Part shown: in pieces, positions 24,020-35,874 of the stretch | Position numbering within the stretch: the stretch's first letter is position 1 | Layout: each line of letters opens with the position of its first letter | NCBI GenBank assembly: GCA_039654915.1 | Contig: CM077593.1 | Coordinates: 76,798,501-76,862,500, forward strand | DNA length: 64,000 nucleotides | Direction of reading: 5' to 3' | Origin: Aquilaria yunnanensis | Lineage: Eukaryota > Streptophyta > Magnoliopsida > Malvales > Thymelaeaceae | The notes under the pieces: generated by a model | Databases searched by the model: none | What the model was told of the DNA's origin: nothing | Seen by the model: the letters and a program-made list of their open reading frames with translations, nothing else | Program-made: the position numbers and the translations under genes

Positions 24020-25526
24020 TTTCCACTTGGAAGACTCTGCCAGCTCTCTGCATTGGAGGCTGAGGCACTGGAGGAACTAGCTTTTACTGTCCCTACCTTG
24101 GTGGTCCGCCTCTAGGCCCTGCCCTAATAAGCCTTACTGGAGCTTGGTCTTCTGGCCTGCTTTGAGTTTGTGTGTAGTCTTTGATACAATGATCCATGGA
24201 TCCACATCTTAGGCATGCTTGGGTGTCAAAATAGCAAGGTTTCTTTCCATGAGACTTCTTGCATTTAGGGCACCTTAGGCTACGGAACTTCCCCTTGACC
24301 TTGCCCTCACCACCAACATGAGAATTCTTGGAAATTCCCTTGCCATATGGTGGCTTCTTCTGCTTGCCTCCTACCAAACTACTCTCCCCTGGTCCCCTGG
24401 GAAAGTACTTAGTCTCATACTCCTCTTCCTCTACTAATAAAGCTTTCTACATTGCTTCATAGTATGTAACTGCCCCAAAAGGTCTAACAGCCTTTCTAAT
24501 GTTTGACTTTAGGCCTCTGACAAATCTTTTGGCCTTCAATTCCTCTAGTCCATGATACTGAGGAGCATACCTTACCAACTGATTGAATTTATGCTCATAC
24601 TCTAGGACACTGAGGTTGTCCTGCCTTAGAGCATCAAATTCAACTTGCTTCATATCCTTGATAGCATCACTGATGTACTACTCCTAGAATAGCTGTGTGA
24701 ACTCTAGCCAACTCATCTCAATATCTCTTCCTGGCCTTCTGCCATTTTGGAAAGCATACCTATCTCTGGTGTTTCTCCACAACATCTCTGTACCTCTTAC
24801 CAAGTTGTAAGTAGCTAGTGACACCTTTTTAGTGGAGCTGAGTGACATCCTCTCAAACATTTTTTCAATGAAGATTAACCACTCCTCTGCTCTTTCTGGC
24901 CCAACTTTTCCATCAAACTGTGGAGGTCTTAGTCGTTGGAACCTCTCCAACAGCCTGACCTCATCTAGGCCTTGTAGATCCTCTGATCTATGTCTCTTGG
25001 ATATGTGAAAGCCCTCTGTATGGTGATGCTCTCTATGATCTCTATGATATCTTTGCCTTCTCCTAGATCTTCTCTCATGGCCATCCTTAATCTCATCCCT
25101 AGTGGAGAAATGGTCATAGACTGAGGGATTGGTCCTGGATACCTGACCAATCTCAGACCTTAGTCTTCTTCCTCTTGGATTTCTTCTATCTTCATCTTCC
25201 TCCTCAACAGTTTCATCATTTGTGTCTTCTAAGCTTCCAAAAGGAACATATTCAGATGTGTTCCTAGTATCCTCTTCTGGTTGTTGCTGTGCATCCTGAA
25301 CTAGTTCTGCTGGAGCTACTTGGACTCCTTGCTGTTGTCCTTGAATTAGCCTCATTATGTTTTCATTGATTAGAGCTAAGTTCCTCTAAAGCTCTAACCA
25401 AACTTGAGGCACTTTAGGGTTTGGTACCCCTTATTGCCCTTGATTCCCTCTATTCTGTCCATTTCTTTGTTGCCCATAATCAGTAGGAGGCCTTCGGGGT
25501 GGTACCCCTCTCCTTGTTGCAACCAT
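24020..25526 (-). pseudogene. Gag of the type-R chromovirus
   Basis: The ATG at 25526 (MVATRRGVPPRRPP) starts a gag that stays in one frame with protease, broken by in-frame stops near 25430-25380, 24684, 24447 and 24090. It contains a basic Arg-rich segment, the gag core (PPQFDGKVGPERAEEWL, EYEHKFNQLVRYAPQY, KAKRFVRGLK) and a zinc region CPKCKKSHGKKPC then CLRCGSMDHCIKDY. It would assemble the virus-like particle. Codons are intact between stops, so decay is mostly by point mutation. Confidence 0.88.
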
Positions 25527-25675
25527 GTTTACTTCCTGAATTGATGATTCATCATAGAGCACATACAAAGATCATAGGTATTTCAATGGTACTTGACACT
25601 AGCAGCTGACCAAACTTAGTTCACATATGTAGATGCATCCAATGCAACTATATGCTATGTACATGTATAAACAAT

Positions 25676-25687
25676 GCTCTGATACCA
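25676..25687 (-). other. Primer binding site of the type-R element
   Basis: TGGTATCAGAGC on the minus strand, complementary to initiator methionine tRNA, five bases from the LTR edge at 25693. It identifies the right LTR as the 5' LTR. Confidence 0.9.
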
Positions 25688-25692
25688 ACTTC

Positions 25693-28173
25693 TATTACCC
25701 ACTCTAGGGTAGTCCAATTATGATCCCAAAACTGTGCATTTAAACTCCCAGGTTTGGTGTGTCCTGTAGGTCATCAGAACAACACCCCTAGTGTACATAC
25801 TCAAGTGACCCTCTTGAGCACTATGTAAATACGTGCATATTGGTCTAACCATAACACACATATTTACATTTATGCACACTATGGAAGCTAAGAAGGAAAA
25901 CACTAGCATAAGTCTTAGTTTTGGCTTCCACACATTAGGCAATCTTGTTAAGTTGTAGTGGCCAACTACTGCACCTGTACCTTCCACTAATAAAATGTAT
26001 CATTCTAGCCATACACCCCTAGTTTTATTTGCTCCATTATCAAGTAGAGATTTAGAGCAAACCAATGAATTTTTTTTTACATCAATAGCCCACCTATGGA
26101 CCAAGTTATGGATTTTTTAAGCCGGTTACAAAATTCTGACCAAATGAACAGTAACTCAGCCAACTTTGCAATGTCATATCTTTGGCTACAGTGTTCTAAA
26201 TCCAGAAATTCCAAAGCTTAGTTAACCCTCTAGATTTCCTCTAGGTTTTTTCAAAATTTCATACCAATATTCATTCTTCACAGGGAGATAATAAACTTTA
26301 GGTCCAGAGTCGAAATTCTGGCAACATTTGGACCATTTTGTCCATATAATTTTTCCAAACCATGCAAACACTTCATTCACAAGGGCAAAGTGCTCCAAGG
26401 ATATCCCATATATTTCCATTACACATATGAATTACATTCCCTTTCTTTTAACAACTTTATGTGGCCAAAACAGAATTTACAGGTAAGCAGCCCATCATTC
26501 ACGCTTAGGCAGCTTTGCACCACATCACTTACATAGCCAAAACATTACTAAAATGTTCACATACTTGTCTCATTTTACATACACTACATGTACATGCATA
26601 CATGCACTCAAATATGGTCTTAACATGCATACATGCACTACAGGAGGTCCTAAGACACAATGGACTCCAAAAACAGGATGCTGGACAGCTGCTGCACAAC
26701 ACAATAAGTACCACCATTAAAAATACCAACTGTGCTCCTAAAAGCACCAAACTTTCCAGATCATAACTAGACATATGGAAATTCATGTACCTGAAATTTC
26801 AGATTAAAACTTAAACCACAATGGTTAGTTTGAAGGTGATCTTTCGGCTGGACCTGAAATGACAGAATTGAGGGGAGTAAGTTTCATTGAGAAACTTAGT
26901 AAGGGTAGCACTTGGATTCAATAAGCAATGTAACCATAATTAAAACCTTCATCCAAAGACACTAAAACAAAAAAACCACAATTCATATATACAAGATATA
27001 GCAACCAAATCCAGCAGCCAACCACAAACAACAAACACAGGAAATGTGGCTGCAGGATATACCATAGGTTAGTCCATAAAACATGCAATAAAATTAAATA
27101 AATCACTATGGCAGCCCTCCTGAAGCTAATTCTTGATCTTAGGAGGATTTTAATAGTAGTTAGTACTAACTTTTGGGCCCTAGAAACCCAGAAATTCGCT
27201 GCCATCACTGTGCACTTCACACTAGGTCACAAAACCTTCAACAAGTGCACTCCCCTCACTAAGCTTGGTTCATCAAGCTCATGGCTTTCTTCCAAGCTTA
27301 GCCCTAGCTCCATGGATGTTTGAAAATTGCATAAAACAGTCCATGAGAGCAAGAGAACCCTTACCAGAGTGGGTAGGCCGAAAATCAAGCTTGATCTTTG
27401 AAGTATCCAAGAAATAGCTCTAGTTTGCTTCCAATTGCTTCCTCTTGCCTTTAATTTCAATCAATTGCAAGTTTGAAGGTGTGGTGGCTATGAAGGAAGT
27501 ATGGCTATGTTCTTGGGCTCGAGGAGGACAAAAATGAGATAGGGATAAGTGATTTGGCCACTTAAATGGCCTTAAATGAGCTTAAGGGTGCAAAACACAC
27601 TTAACAAGCTTAACCTTGCTTTATGTCATTTTCTTTCTCACTAATTATGGTTTTTTTTGTCTTAAACTCATTGGTACACATGTGCCCAACATTTTTGACT
27701 AATTATCAAGTCTTGGCTGCCTCCCCCATGGTGGGATAACCCCATAATTCCACCCTTAGACTTAAGTCAAAAGCTTGAACACCTTAAGGTTTACACTAGG
27801 ACACTTAGGTCCTTATTGCCTTTAGTGTTTCCTTTGTCCAAACTTGTCTTCCATGAGTAATTTGGTCTTCCAATGGCACTTTCATACCATTTATATCCTT
27901 CTCATAACTCTCCAAGTCTCTTTCTTGAGAGTTTTGCAATTGAGCACCCGAATTTCCAAAACCTTACAAAAAAGTCCATAGGTTGCTTGACAAACAAGCA
28001 ATCCTTAAGGCTTTTATTGGGGGCCAAGTTACCAACTTGGAACACTTTTAAGGAGGTGTTGATCATGCCTTTTACCCCCCACACTTCAATCAGTATGGTG
28101 AGAATTACACAATATAATGGTTTTTAGCCATTATGACACACTTGTAATTCTCCCATTTTGTAAGGTGGTAACA
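25693..28173 (-). repeat. 5' LTR of the type-R chromovirus
   Basis: Pairs with 17161-19651 over its whole length. Its inner tip is TATTACC instead of TGTTACC, a decayed end. It ends GGTAACA at 28173, directly before the AACTG duplication. A short direct repeat (CATACATGCACT) near 26596 and 26627 is peculiar to this copy. Confidence 0.92.
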
Positions 28174-29310
28174 AACTGGCTTTTGATGATAAGGGGCACC
28201 TTGATAAATTTGGGAGAAAAATTTTTCAGTTCAACTATGATGAGATTAGTCATCATAGATGCCCCTTTATCTTACAATGCCATCCTCTACAAACATACTC
28301 AAGGGGACTTATACCTCCAAACCGATGTGAAGTATTTGACAATCATGTTTGAAACAAAAGAGGGGGTTGCAGAGAAATTTATTGACCAAGTTGAGGTTAG
28401 GAAAGTGTTTGCCAGGGCAAGACAAACTCCCGCCAAACTCTATGTCTAGACATGGGGAAGGACGACATGCTAGCTGAAGGAAGACCAAGGGAGAAAAAAG
28501 GTGATACTTGAGGCTCTAGGTATAGTCCATCGCTGAAGCAACTGAATAGGGAAACAGCTGACCATAGATGAAAATGAAAGATTTGTATCCCTTTTACTAA
28601 TGAATAAAGATCTATTTGCTTACCCCTTGAATGATATGCTTGCGATAAATTCAAGCATTATCCAGCATAGTCTAAAAGTAAATCCCAAACTAAAGCTTGT
28701 TTGGAAAAAAAATCTTACATATTGGCACACAAAAATGACTTTAGCAAAAAAGAAATCAAATGCCTCTTGGAAGCTGGTATAATCAGGGAAGTTAATTATC
28801 CCAACTGGCTTAGCAACATTGTCATTGCCTCCAAGGAAGGGAGTGACAAACTTTGAATGTGCCTCGAGTTCATGGGTATTAATGATGCTTGCCTCAAAGA
28901 TTTATACCCCTTAAATCACCACTGAATACAAACTATTAAGTTTTCTAGATGCATTCAGCGAGTATCACCAAATTTGGGTGAACCCTAAAGATGAGGAAAA
29001 AATGACATTCATAACCAACATAGGAACATACTACTACATAAGGATGCCATTCAGCCTTAAGAATGCACGAGCCACATATTAGAAATGGATGAATAAGGTG
29101 TTCAATTCTCAGATCAGGAAAAAAATGGAAGTATATGTGGATGGCATGATAGTCAAAAGCAAACTACCATGCAACCATGTCCCAAACCTAGTGGAAAGTT
29201 TTTGGTGGCTCCGAACATTTGGAATCCGACAAAACCTTGAAAAGTGCATATTAGGAGTAATAACTAGCAAGTTCCTCAATTTTAGAATAGCACAATGGTT
29301 TGGAGTACAA
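28174..29310 (+). pseudogene. Old Tat-type element: end of protease and reverse transcriptase
   Basis: Continuation of 16120-17160 after the nested insertion. MRLVIIDAPLSYNAIL near 28220 matches the protease end FIVIDVPSSYNPILG of the Tat element at 39890. Next come DVKYLTIMF and EVRKVFARARQ, then a reverse transcriptase start (NKDLFAYPLNDM, IQHSLKVNP) and, near 29090, MNKVFNSQIRKKMEVYVDGMIVKSK. The active site there reads YVDGM where the intact family has two Asp residues. The frame breaks repeatedly and is lost after about 29310. No RNase H or integrase follows. Confidence 0.88.
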
Positions 29311-30840
29311 GACCTACCACTAGACACATGGTCATCAGTACAAACCACATCACATAAGCCAACGAGCACATATCCACAGCACACACTAGACTTGTCCTAT
29401 AACTATAGACAACTTGCAAGCAACATATCAATACGAGCTTACACATATATATGGACTTGTAATACTACTTATTGAGCCATTATGCCGAGCTAGTATTCAT
29501 ACCTCCTAAGTACTCGAATACACAAGTCTTGGCACTCACGCAACTCAAACCTTAATATCCTTTCTTGAAACATAATAAACACAAGGATGAGTTACATGAA
29601 TAACTCAGTAAGGGATTCACTAAGCTCTAGAAGTTTATTTAGTTAAGTCCAAAGACTTAACCTCAAATTCCATTCTTGAGCCTACACTAAAACATGAAAA
29701 CAAAGAAAACACATATGGTATACATAATAATAAGATAATGTCCTAGCTACTAAGGATTAGCAAGCTCAAACATACACGAAAGCATACAACTCACACACCT
29801 ATCACATAGTGTTATGTCTCGGCCAATATAGACACTAGCAAGTACGCCATGTCTTGATTCATTCCTTAGTTCCCTTGTTCAAGAACATCACATAAAGCTC
29901 TAAAGTCATACAAAAGTTTATCGACCCATGTGGAACTTTAGTACTTGCCATTAATGTAGCCAGCTAGGATACTAACACATATGCCGAAGATAATCCATAA
30001 CCCTTATAGCAAACCAAGATCATCTAGTTCCTTGACTATCCCTTAGATGCTTAATACTCTTTTATAACATGGAATTCAACCAATTTAAGAAGAGTATAGT
30101 GTATCTCTTACCAAACCGTGTCCTTGAACCTTCAATCCTGCCATCAAATGCAAGATTCAAGCCTAGCAGTGCAATGTCAATGTCGCCTAGAGCCGAATCA
30201 GCACAAAAAAAGCTTGAATCTCCACTTCAACTCTTCTCCATCATCAATTTGGCATGAACCCTAGCTCTTTCACCCAAGAACATGAAGACTAGCTTAATTA
30301 GGGGACTTGACCTGGTTTAGATGAGGTTTGACCAAATGGAGACATACAATTCGGTTAGGTGCCACATGGCACGAAAATGGGCAAAATGCCGTTCTCAGGA
30401 TGGTGACTTTTTTTGCATGGTGCCGTGTGATCCCCCACCAAATAATCCCTTCATCTTAGTCACTTGAATATGCATGCAATTAGGTCCTTATGTTTTAACT
30501 CCTTTCACTAAACCTTTGAACTTTTAAATGTGTTCAAGTAGGGTCTCGGGCAAGGCCACCATTGGTTATCCTTCATGTCTTTCCAAAGCCCACCAAGTAA
30601 CTTACTTACTTTTATACTTGGGCTTTTTTCTTTTACTACAAGGTACTCAAGTCCTTCATGATTACAGGGGCTATGACAAGGAGAGCCTTTACAAATAATA
30701 TGCAATGTAGCATTAAAATCCTATGTACTCAATACTTAGCAATGGCTTTCATAGATTTTGTTCATAAAGTTAAACAGAATGATTGAATGCACATAAAAAG
30801 GGCATGACATCATCCTGTGAACATGGCACCTGTAACAAGC
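29311..30840. other. Unassigned repeat, probably eroded chromovirus LTR
   Basis: No gene motifs. The block near 29590-29640 (GAGTTACATGAATAACTCAGTAAGGG) looks like the reverse complement of the CTTACTGAG...CTCA motif of the chromovirus LTRs, suggesting an old minus-strand LTR. No terminal TG/CA pair or target duplication could be fixed. Confidence 0.35.
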
Positions 30841-31964
30841 TATTTTCACTTGCCTGAATGTTCTCCAAGTCATTAATCTGACTCTAAAAGTGAACCTTTA
30901 GTTATGATACCTTTAGGTTTAAGCACCCATCAACCTCTGTTTCAAACAATGACATCTGCATGAAATCAAAAGGGTGCATAGCCAATATTTCAATAGCAGA
31001 AAATGCAAACTCCTAGACACATGATACAGTTTAGAACATGCAAGCCACATGGCCTTCTTTCTTGGCCCCTACAACTTCTACAAGTAGCAATGCCTGATCT
31101 AATATTTAAATGAAAGTAAAAACACTAGGACAATTAATTAGTCACACATCGAACAAAATAATGTTCCCTTAAATTATCCAACTCTTGCTTCCAATGTAAA
31201 TTGTTAGCACCTATCCTGAAATCCAAGCATTACCAACTATTTTAACCACGATTTCAAAATAAAAATAATAAATAAATAAATAAATTATAAAATCAAGGGT
31301 TTATAACTATTTAAAATATCTAATTTATGCAATGTCTTTATTAAATCAACCTTATTTAGGAACAGTTTTTGTAATTAGCATTACAATTTTTGATAATTTA
31401 TTTAATGTTAAAGATGAAACCTTTAAAACTAAAAGTTAAAATATTATTACAAAATGAGGTGACATGTATAAAATTTTTTTTATTTTTAAGCCTAAACTTT
31501 AGATTTTGAAATACAAAACACTAAATATGAACTCAATATCTCTTCCAATCAAATACGCATCATCCTAATATCAAGATGAAATTAAAAACAATAAGGCAAC
31601 TAATTAATCACACCTTGAAAAAAATAATCATTATTAAAATTTCCTCAATTCACACTTTTACTGGTGTTGGAAATTTCAAACAGATAGTAGTTGAAAACTG
31701 TCCAACGAAATTTCCTGACAACTAGCGACTGGACATATTTTGGCAAACTTTTCACTACCAAAATTATCCCTGGAATTGAAATTTTTTGATTTTAATTTTT
31801 CTTACGGCTAGCCTTGGGGAAATTTTCTTGCCATATACGAACTCGATGAAACAACATTTTACTAAAGATTGGCCACCAAAGTAAAACTCTTTTAATTCAA
31901 AATTTATGGCATTCAATGTTCGATGACTACCAATTGAAAATCAAAAAATTTCCTTCTGAATTAT
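30841..31964. other. AT-rich non-coding block with a dispersed direct repeat
   Basis: No coding signal. An AAAT microsatellite lies near 31263-31285. About 70 bases near 31120-31190 recur imperfectly at 31584-31655, sharing TAATTA-TCACAC and AAAATAAT phrases. CACTACCAAAATTAT near 31753 resembles the tip of a CACTA DNA transposon, but I found no partner end. Confidence 0.35.
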
Positions 31965-32704
31965 TGATGCCCGTCGGCATCTTCATTGTACGACATGATG
32001 ACCTGAAGTAGGGACTTTCAGTGTGAGAGTGCCTAAAATGCTCAAAAGAACAAGGGTTAGGAGCTCCCTGGAATGTGTTTCTTGGAGAGGAGCCTCTGAC
32101 GCCCAAGTTAGTATTTGGTGAGTAAGGAGTAGAGAATGGAGAGTAAAAGAGTGGAGAGAGTTGTGTGTATATCCCCCTTTACCAAGGTTATTCTCCCAGT
32201 ATTTATAGGAGAGAGTTGTGAGAAGTCTGTTTGACACAGCTCGCTCAGATCATGACACGTGTTTGGTCGGGTATGATCCGTATCTTCGGGGATGGGGGAC
32301 CTCAAACTGGCCATAGGCTGTTTTATCCAGGAGTCAGGGCCGTGGGAGGTCTGTGTGTCAGGGGCGTGTGCGAGGTCTCTGTGTCAGAGGCTTCTTAACC
32401 TTTTTTGTCTTATTTCCGTGCGACCCCTTCGGGAAACAAGACCCATTCGGAATAGGAGGCCCCCTTCGGCTAGATATCATCACCGAGGGCTGTCAAGATG
32501 AGTTCTTCGGCAAAGTGGAGCACCTTCGGGAGAAGCTCTACCTCACCGAGGATGGTGGTTTACCGAGGTTAGACGGTCAACGACTGCGTACCCTCTTTTT
32601 TCGAGGTTACCGCTCGTCCAATTTGATGGTGATGCTCAACTTTTATCGAGGGTAGTGCTTGTCAGAGCTTAGGAGCTTAGAGGGTAATAGCCTTTTGGCT
32701 ATCA
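31965..32704 (-). repeat. 3' LTR of the Tat element (740 bp)
   Basis: Runs TGATGCCC to GGCTATCA and pairs with 41938-42678. It includes a minus-strand TATA-like box (CTATAAATA near 32200-32209) followed by a pyrimidine-rich leader. Confidence 0.95.
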
Positions 32705-32718
32705 CATGCGCCCCTCAG
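32705..32718 (-). other. Polypurine tract of the Tat element
   Basis: The minus strand reads CTGAGGGGCGCATG immediately before the LTR start TGATAGCC. It is G-rich and correctly placed, though interrupted by pyrimidines. Confidence 0.6.
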
Positions 32719-33154
32719 AGAGCTGAAGATATGTCTTTGGCTTTTGAGCTTTCGAGAGCCGATCGTGGAGCCCTTTGGAGGCCTGTCCGGACCCAGAAAT
32801 GGCCGGAGTTACCGTTTTTGGATGAGAGTCTCTTTGATCCAGAACATCTGTTCTTACCAAGATAATGGCATTTTTATTTTCGGGAGAGGTGTCTGGTGTT
32901 CCCGAGGTTGTCTCTTTAGTTAGAGTGTGTCCGTTCCAGGCTTTTTAATGCCTGTCAGTGGTCCGTCATGTTTACTTAATGATTTTCCTTAGGAAGGGCC
33001 TATGTTTGACAGTTGTCAAGGGCGTGCCCTCATTTCCCACACTGGGTGACATGTGTCACCAGGTTACTGGGGAATGGTCGCATTCATTTCATCAGACGTG
33101 CCTCTTCGCCTTCGAGGGGCAATTATGGTGACTCTTCACCTCCCTCATTCAGCC

Positions 33155-33160
33155 TATAAA
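33155..33160 (+). promoter_or_regulatory. TATA box of the antisense gene
   Basis: CCTATAAATTCCCC on the plus strand, followed by a pyrimidine-rich stretch (TTCCTCATTAG, CTCTTGCTCTC) typical of plant transcription starts. It lies about 310 bases before the antisense start codon and faces away from the element's own transcript. Promoter activity is inferred. Confidence 0.6.
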
Positions 33161-34323
33161 TTCCCCCTTCCTCATTAGTTTTTTCACACTTATGTTCTCT
33201 TGCTCTCTTCTGCTCTTGAATTTTCTCCCTTTTTCCTATGGTAGGGCTAGCAGCGATGCAATTTTTGGCAAGTTTTCACGACGGTGTCTAGAAATCCCGA
33301 CTTCAGCAAAAGTTTTGGTGGGTTTTCCTTCCCGAAGTCCTTCAATTTTCTATTTTTATAGCCTTTTCTTCTTTTCTAAAGCCCTCTTCTTCTTCTGAAG
33401 TCATTCTTCGGCATTGTTTTCTTCTTTTCATTTAGCCTTTTCGAATTTAGGTTTCTCTCTTCCAAATGTCTTCCCACGTTCCGCTCATGTCTGTTCAGAC
33501 TGTCCCCGAGAGCTGGTTGCCTCTTAATTCTCATCCGAGTTGTACCACTTTAGAGAAGTTAGCAAAGTGGACAACTAAATTCTTTCTACCTTCTTACTCG
33601 GTTATCAGGCTACCTCCTCCTGGCCTGTTCAATTACATGAATAATTCAGATGAGGTGACTATTTTTCACGCCCAACTGAAGGTCAGACTTCGGTTTCCTC
33701 CACCGAAGATGATTTGTGACTTCTTCCAATTCCATGACATAGCCGTGAATCAGCTTCCTCCCAACTGTTACTCCTACTTCAATGCTTTCCTTTGCATGTG
33801 TAGGGTTTTTAAGATAGAGCCTCACTATATTTTTTTCATGCAATACTACAAACTCCACCTCGTCCTAAAGGGTGGCTTCTATTTTTTGCTTCCTTACGGT
33901 TCTGGGAGTAAGAAGTTTACATTTACCTTTAACACGAAGGATAGTTGGTGAGGGTGGCAGAGGAAGTTCTTCTTCCTGAAGGTGGTTGACTAGTGAGGGC
34001 ACATTCCAACCAACTGGGCGTGGGGAATCTGCCTATAGATGTAGTTGACCCCCAAAAATTGCTAACCCTAGAATTGGAGGCCTAGTTCATGGAGTTTGAT
34101 AGCCGTATTCGGGCTGTCGTGGACTGGGACACTGAGGTCCCCCCGTTCCTTGTACCCCTTTCCCATCAGATGGAACCTAATGATCGAAGAGGTCCTTCGA
34201 GAACTAGGGTGATCAAGGAGCATGTTACTGACCTGAAGATGCCGAAACCTCTTTTTGATGGGAAGAAGTCGTGGTTCGTAATGCTCCTTTAGGGTGAACT
34301 CACGTACTCGGCCCTTAAAGAGA

Positions 34324-34388
34324 GTAAGTTCCTTTCTAAATTTTTCATCTCTCTCTGTGCGTACTTACACTGATATTCTTCTTTTTAG
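34324..34388 (+). other. Predicted intron 1 of the antisense gene
   Basis: Begins GTAAGT, is T-rich, and ends TTCTTTTTAG, a strong plant donor and acceptor. The sequence on both sides is codon-like and the gap itself has stops. An AG two bases later is an alternative acceptor. Confidence 0.6.
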
Positions 34389-35166
34389 AGAGATGGGTGA
34401 CAAATCTGCCGCCTTCTACAAGTCCCTCTTCCTCAGCTAGGCCAAGATGGGGGAGCAGACATGGAAGAAGGTGGCGGCGAAGAGAAGGAAGCCGTCCGAG
34501 GGATCATTTTTGCTTTCGAGGTCAAAGAAAATAAAGGAGGACCTCATTCCTCCACCTCCCGAAGACGACGTGGGGACTGAGGACTAGACCCATGTTCGGG
34601 AGGATCCACCCTCGGAACCAGCTATCCATTCCACTCCCTTTAGTCCCAGTACCGTGGTGTAGACTTTGGGGACCTCGGTTGGGGGATTTTCGGCTGAGGA
34701 GCTAACTGAGTACCGAAAAAGGAAAGGCAAAAATGTCCTCGACGAGGTCCTTGAAGTCAGCGACTCCGAAGTCGATGATGTGGAACTTCCACCAGGTTTG
34801 TGCCTTAGCCATTCTTCTATGAGTTTGGGAATTTTTGGTGTTTTAGATCTTATAGACAAGTGGCTAAGGGATAACATACTGATGGAACTTCAGCGGGACT
34901 ATGCAAGCGAAGCAGTGCAGGCTCCCTAGGTGGAAGATCATGCCCGAAAGAGGGCCATTCGAGACGCCAAAATCCCGAAGGGAAAGATCCCAATGGAGCC
35001 CTTCTAGTCGTTCACAGAGGACATGAACTTGTTCTCCGAGAATAGCCAGAAGATGGCTCCTCAGATGGTGACTGGAGTCATCACGCACGCCACTTTTCAG
35101 TCTCTGACAGAAGAGTGCCCGAATGAGGTGATCCTCTCCACAAGGATGACCGAGCAGGCTGCCTAG

Positions 35167-35245
35167 GTAAACTCCTACCCTTTTGATACTTAGCGATTTT
35201 TTTTCACTTGCCTTATGCTCCTTACTTAGGATCTCTCTTTTGCAG
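35167..35245 (+). other. Predicted intron 2 of the antisense gene
   Basis: Donor AG|GTAAAC at 35167, T-rich body (GATTTTTTTTCAC) and acceptor CTCTTTTGCAG at 35245. The flanks are coding in style. It is 79 bases long, near the lower limit for plant introns. Confidence 0.6.
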
Positions 35246-35868
35246 CTCTTGGTGTGCACGGGGTACTATCGGGCCTGGGCAACGAAGCAAACTTTGGTCT
35301 GAACCTGCTCCGAAGAGTCTCAGGCGAAGGCCAAGGAATTCTTGGTTAGCTCTGTCATTAAGTACGACGAGCTAAATAAAATAGCCAAGGAGGATCTAGC
35401 CAATCTTCGGGAGGAGATGCTCAAAAGCCAAGGGGAGCTTATCCATGACTTCTCTTTGAAGATGTCAAACCTCAGAGAGAGCTTGATAGCCATGACCTCG
35501 GCCAACGAGGTTCTTCAGAAGGAGAGATTTGGACGTGGAGAAGACAAAGTCCAACCAAGCAACCAAAAGGTCTTATCAGGACATCTTCTACCTTGCTCGT
35601 CACCAAGTCTTATCAAGATTTCTGGATCTCGAGCTCTCCTTCTTGGCTGTCCTGGACATCCCCGAAGGGCCATCTTGGTAGTGCTCAAAGGCAGAGTTCC
35701 TCTACCTCCCTGCTATTCCACCTTTAGCTCCCAGATCTACTGATAAAGATTTCGAAGGTTTGGAGGCCGAGGATGGTGAAGAATCGGTGGATGCCCAAGA
35801 TCATGAATAGGCCTCCTTTTTCTTCTTTCCCTTCTGTAATCCATCTATAGTATTCTTTTATCGATGTT

Positions 35869-35874
35869 AATAAA
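35869..35874 (+). terminator. Poly(A) signal of the antisense gene
   Basis: AATAAA on the plus strand about 60 bases after the stop codon at 35808-35810, in a T-rich downstream region. Correctly placed for cleavage before it can run far into integrase, which lies on the opposite strand from about 36470. Confidence 0.55.

Larger units (their letters stand above)
17161..28173 (-). mobile_element. Type-R Ty3/gypsy chromovirus (Tekay/Del-like), minus strand, defective
   Basis: Two related LTRs (2491 and 2481 bp) flank a primer site, gag, protease and reverse transcriptase, and an integrase tail with chromodomain, all on the minus strand. The flanks are AACTT (17156-17160) and AACTG (28174-28178), a 5-bp duplication with one mismatch. 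Across the insertion the Tat protease frame of the host element can be followed, which confirms both ends. RNase H and most of integrase are deleted, and a solo LTR occupies 20193-22643. The LTRs differ at several positions per hundred by eye, so the insertion is not recent. Confidence 0.92.
33466..35810 (+). pseudogene. Antisense gene of the Tat element (plant 'putative gypsy-type transposon' domain, coiled coil)
   Basis: Encoded opposite to gag-pol, between pol and the 3' LTR. The first part (MSSHVPLM, RLPPPGLFNYM, LRFPPPKMICDFF, HYIFFMQYY, WQRKFFF beyond a TGA at 33949) fits the domain listed in Pfam as 'putative gypsy type transposon' (PF04195, named from memory). The last part is acidic and coiled-coil-like (LANLREEMLKSQGEL, ESLIAMTSANEVLQKE) and ends with TAG at 35808-35810. 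Two gaps with GT/AG borders (34324-34388, 35167-35245) look like introns. In-frame stops (for example 33949, about 34082, 34292) show decay. In Grande and Retand relatives a comparable antisense frame is known; its function is not. I infer a spliced nuclear transcript made from the element's own antisense promoter. Confidence 0.8.

Noticed and set aside
18442..27460. Repeated hydrophobic frames inside the type-R LTRs
   Set aside because: They recur only because the LTR is repeated; copies differ by ordinary substitutions and stops, with no start context or domain.
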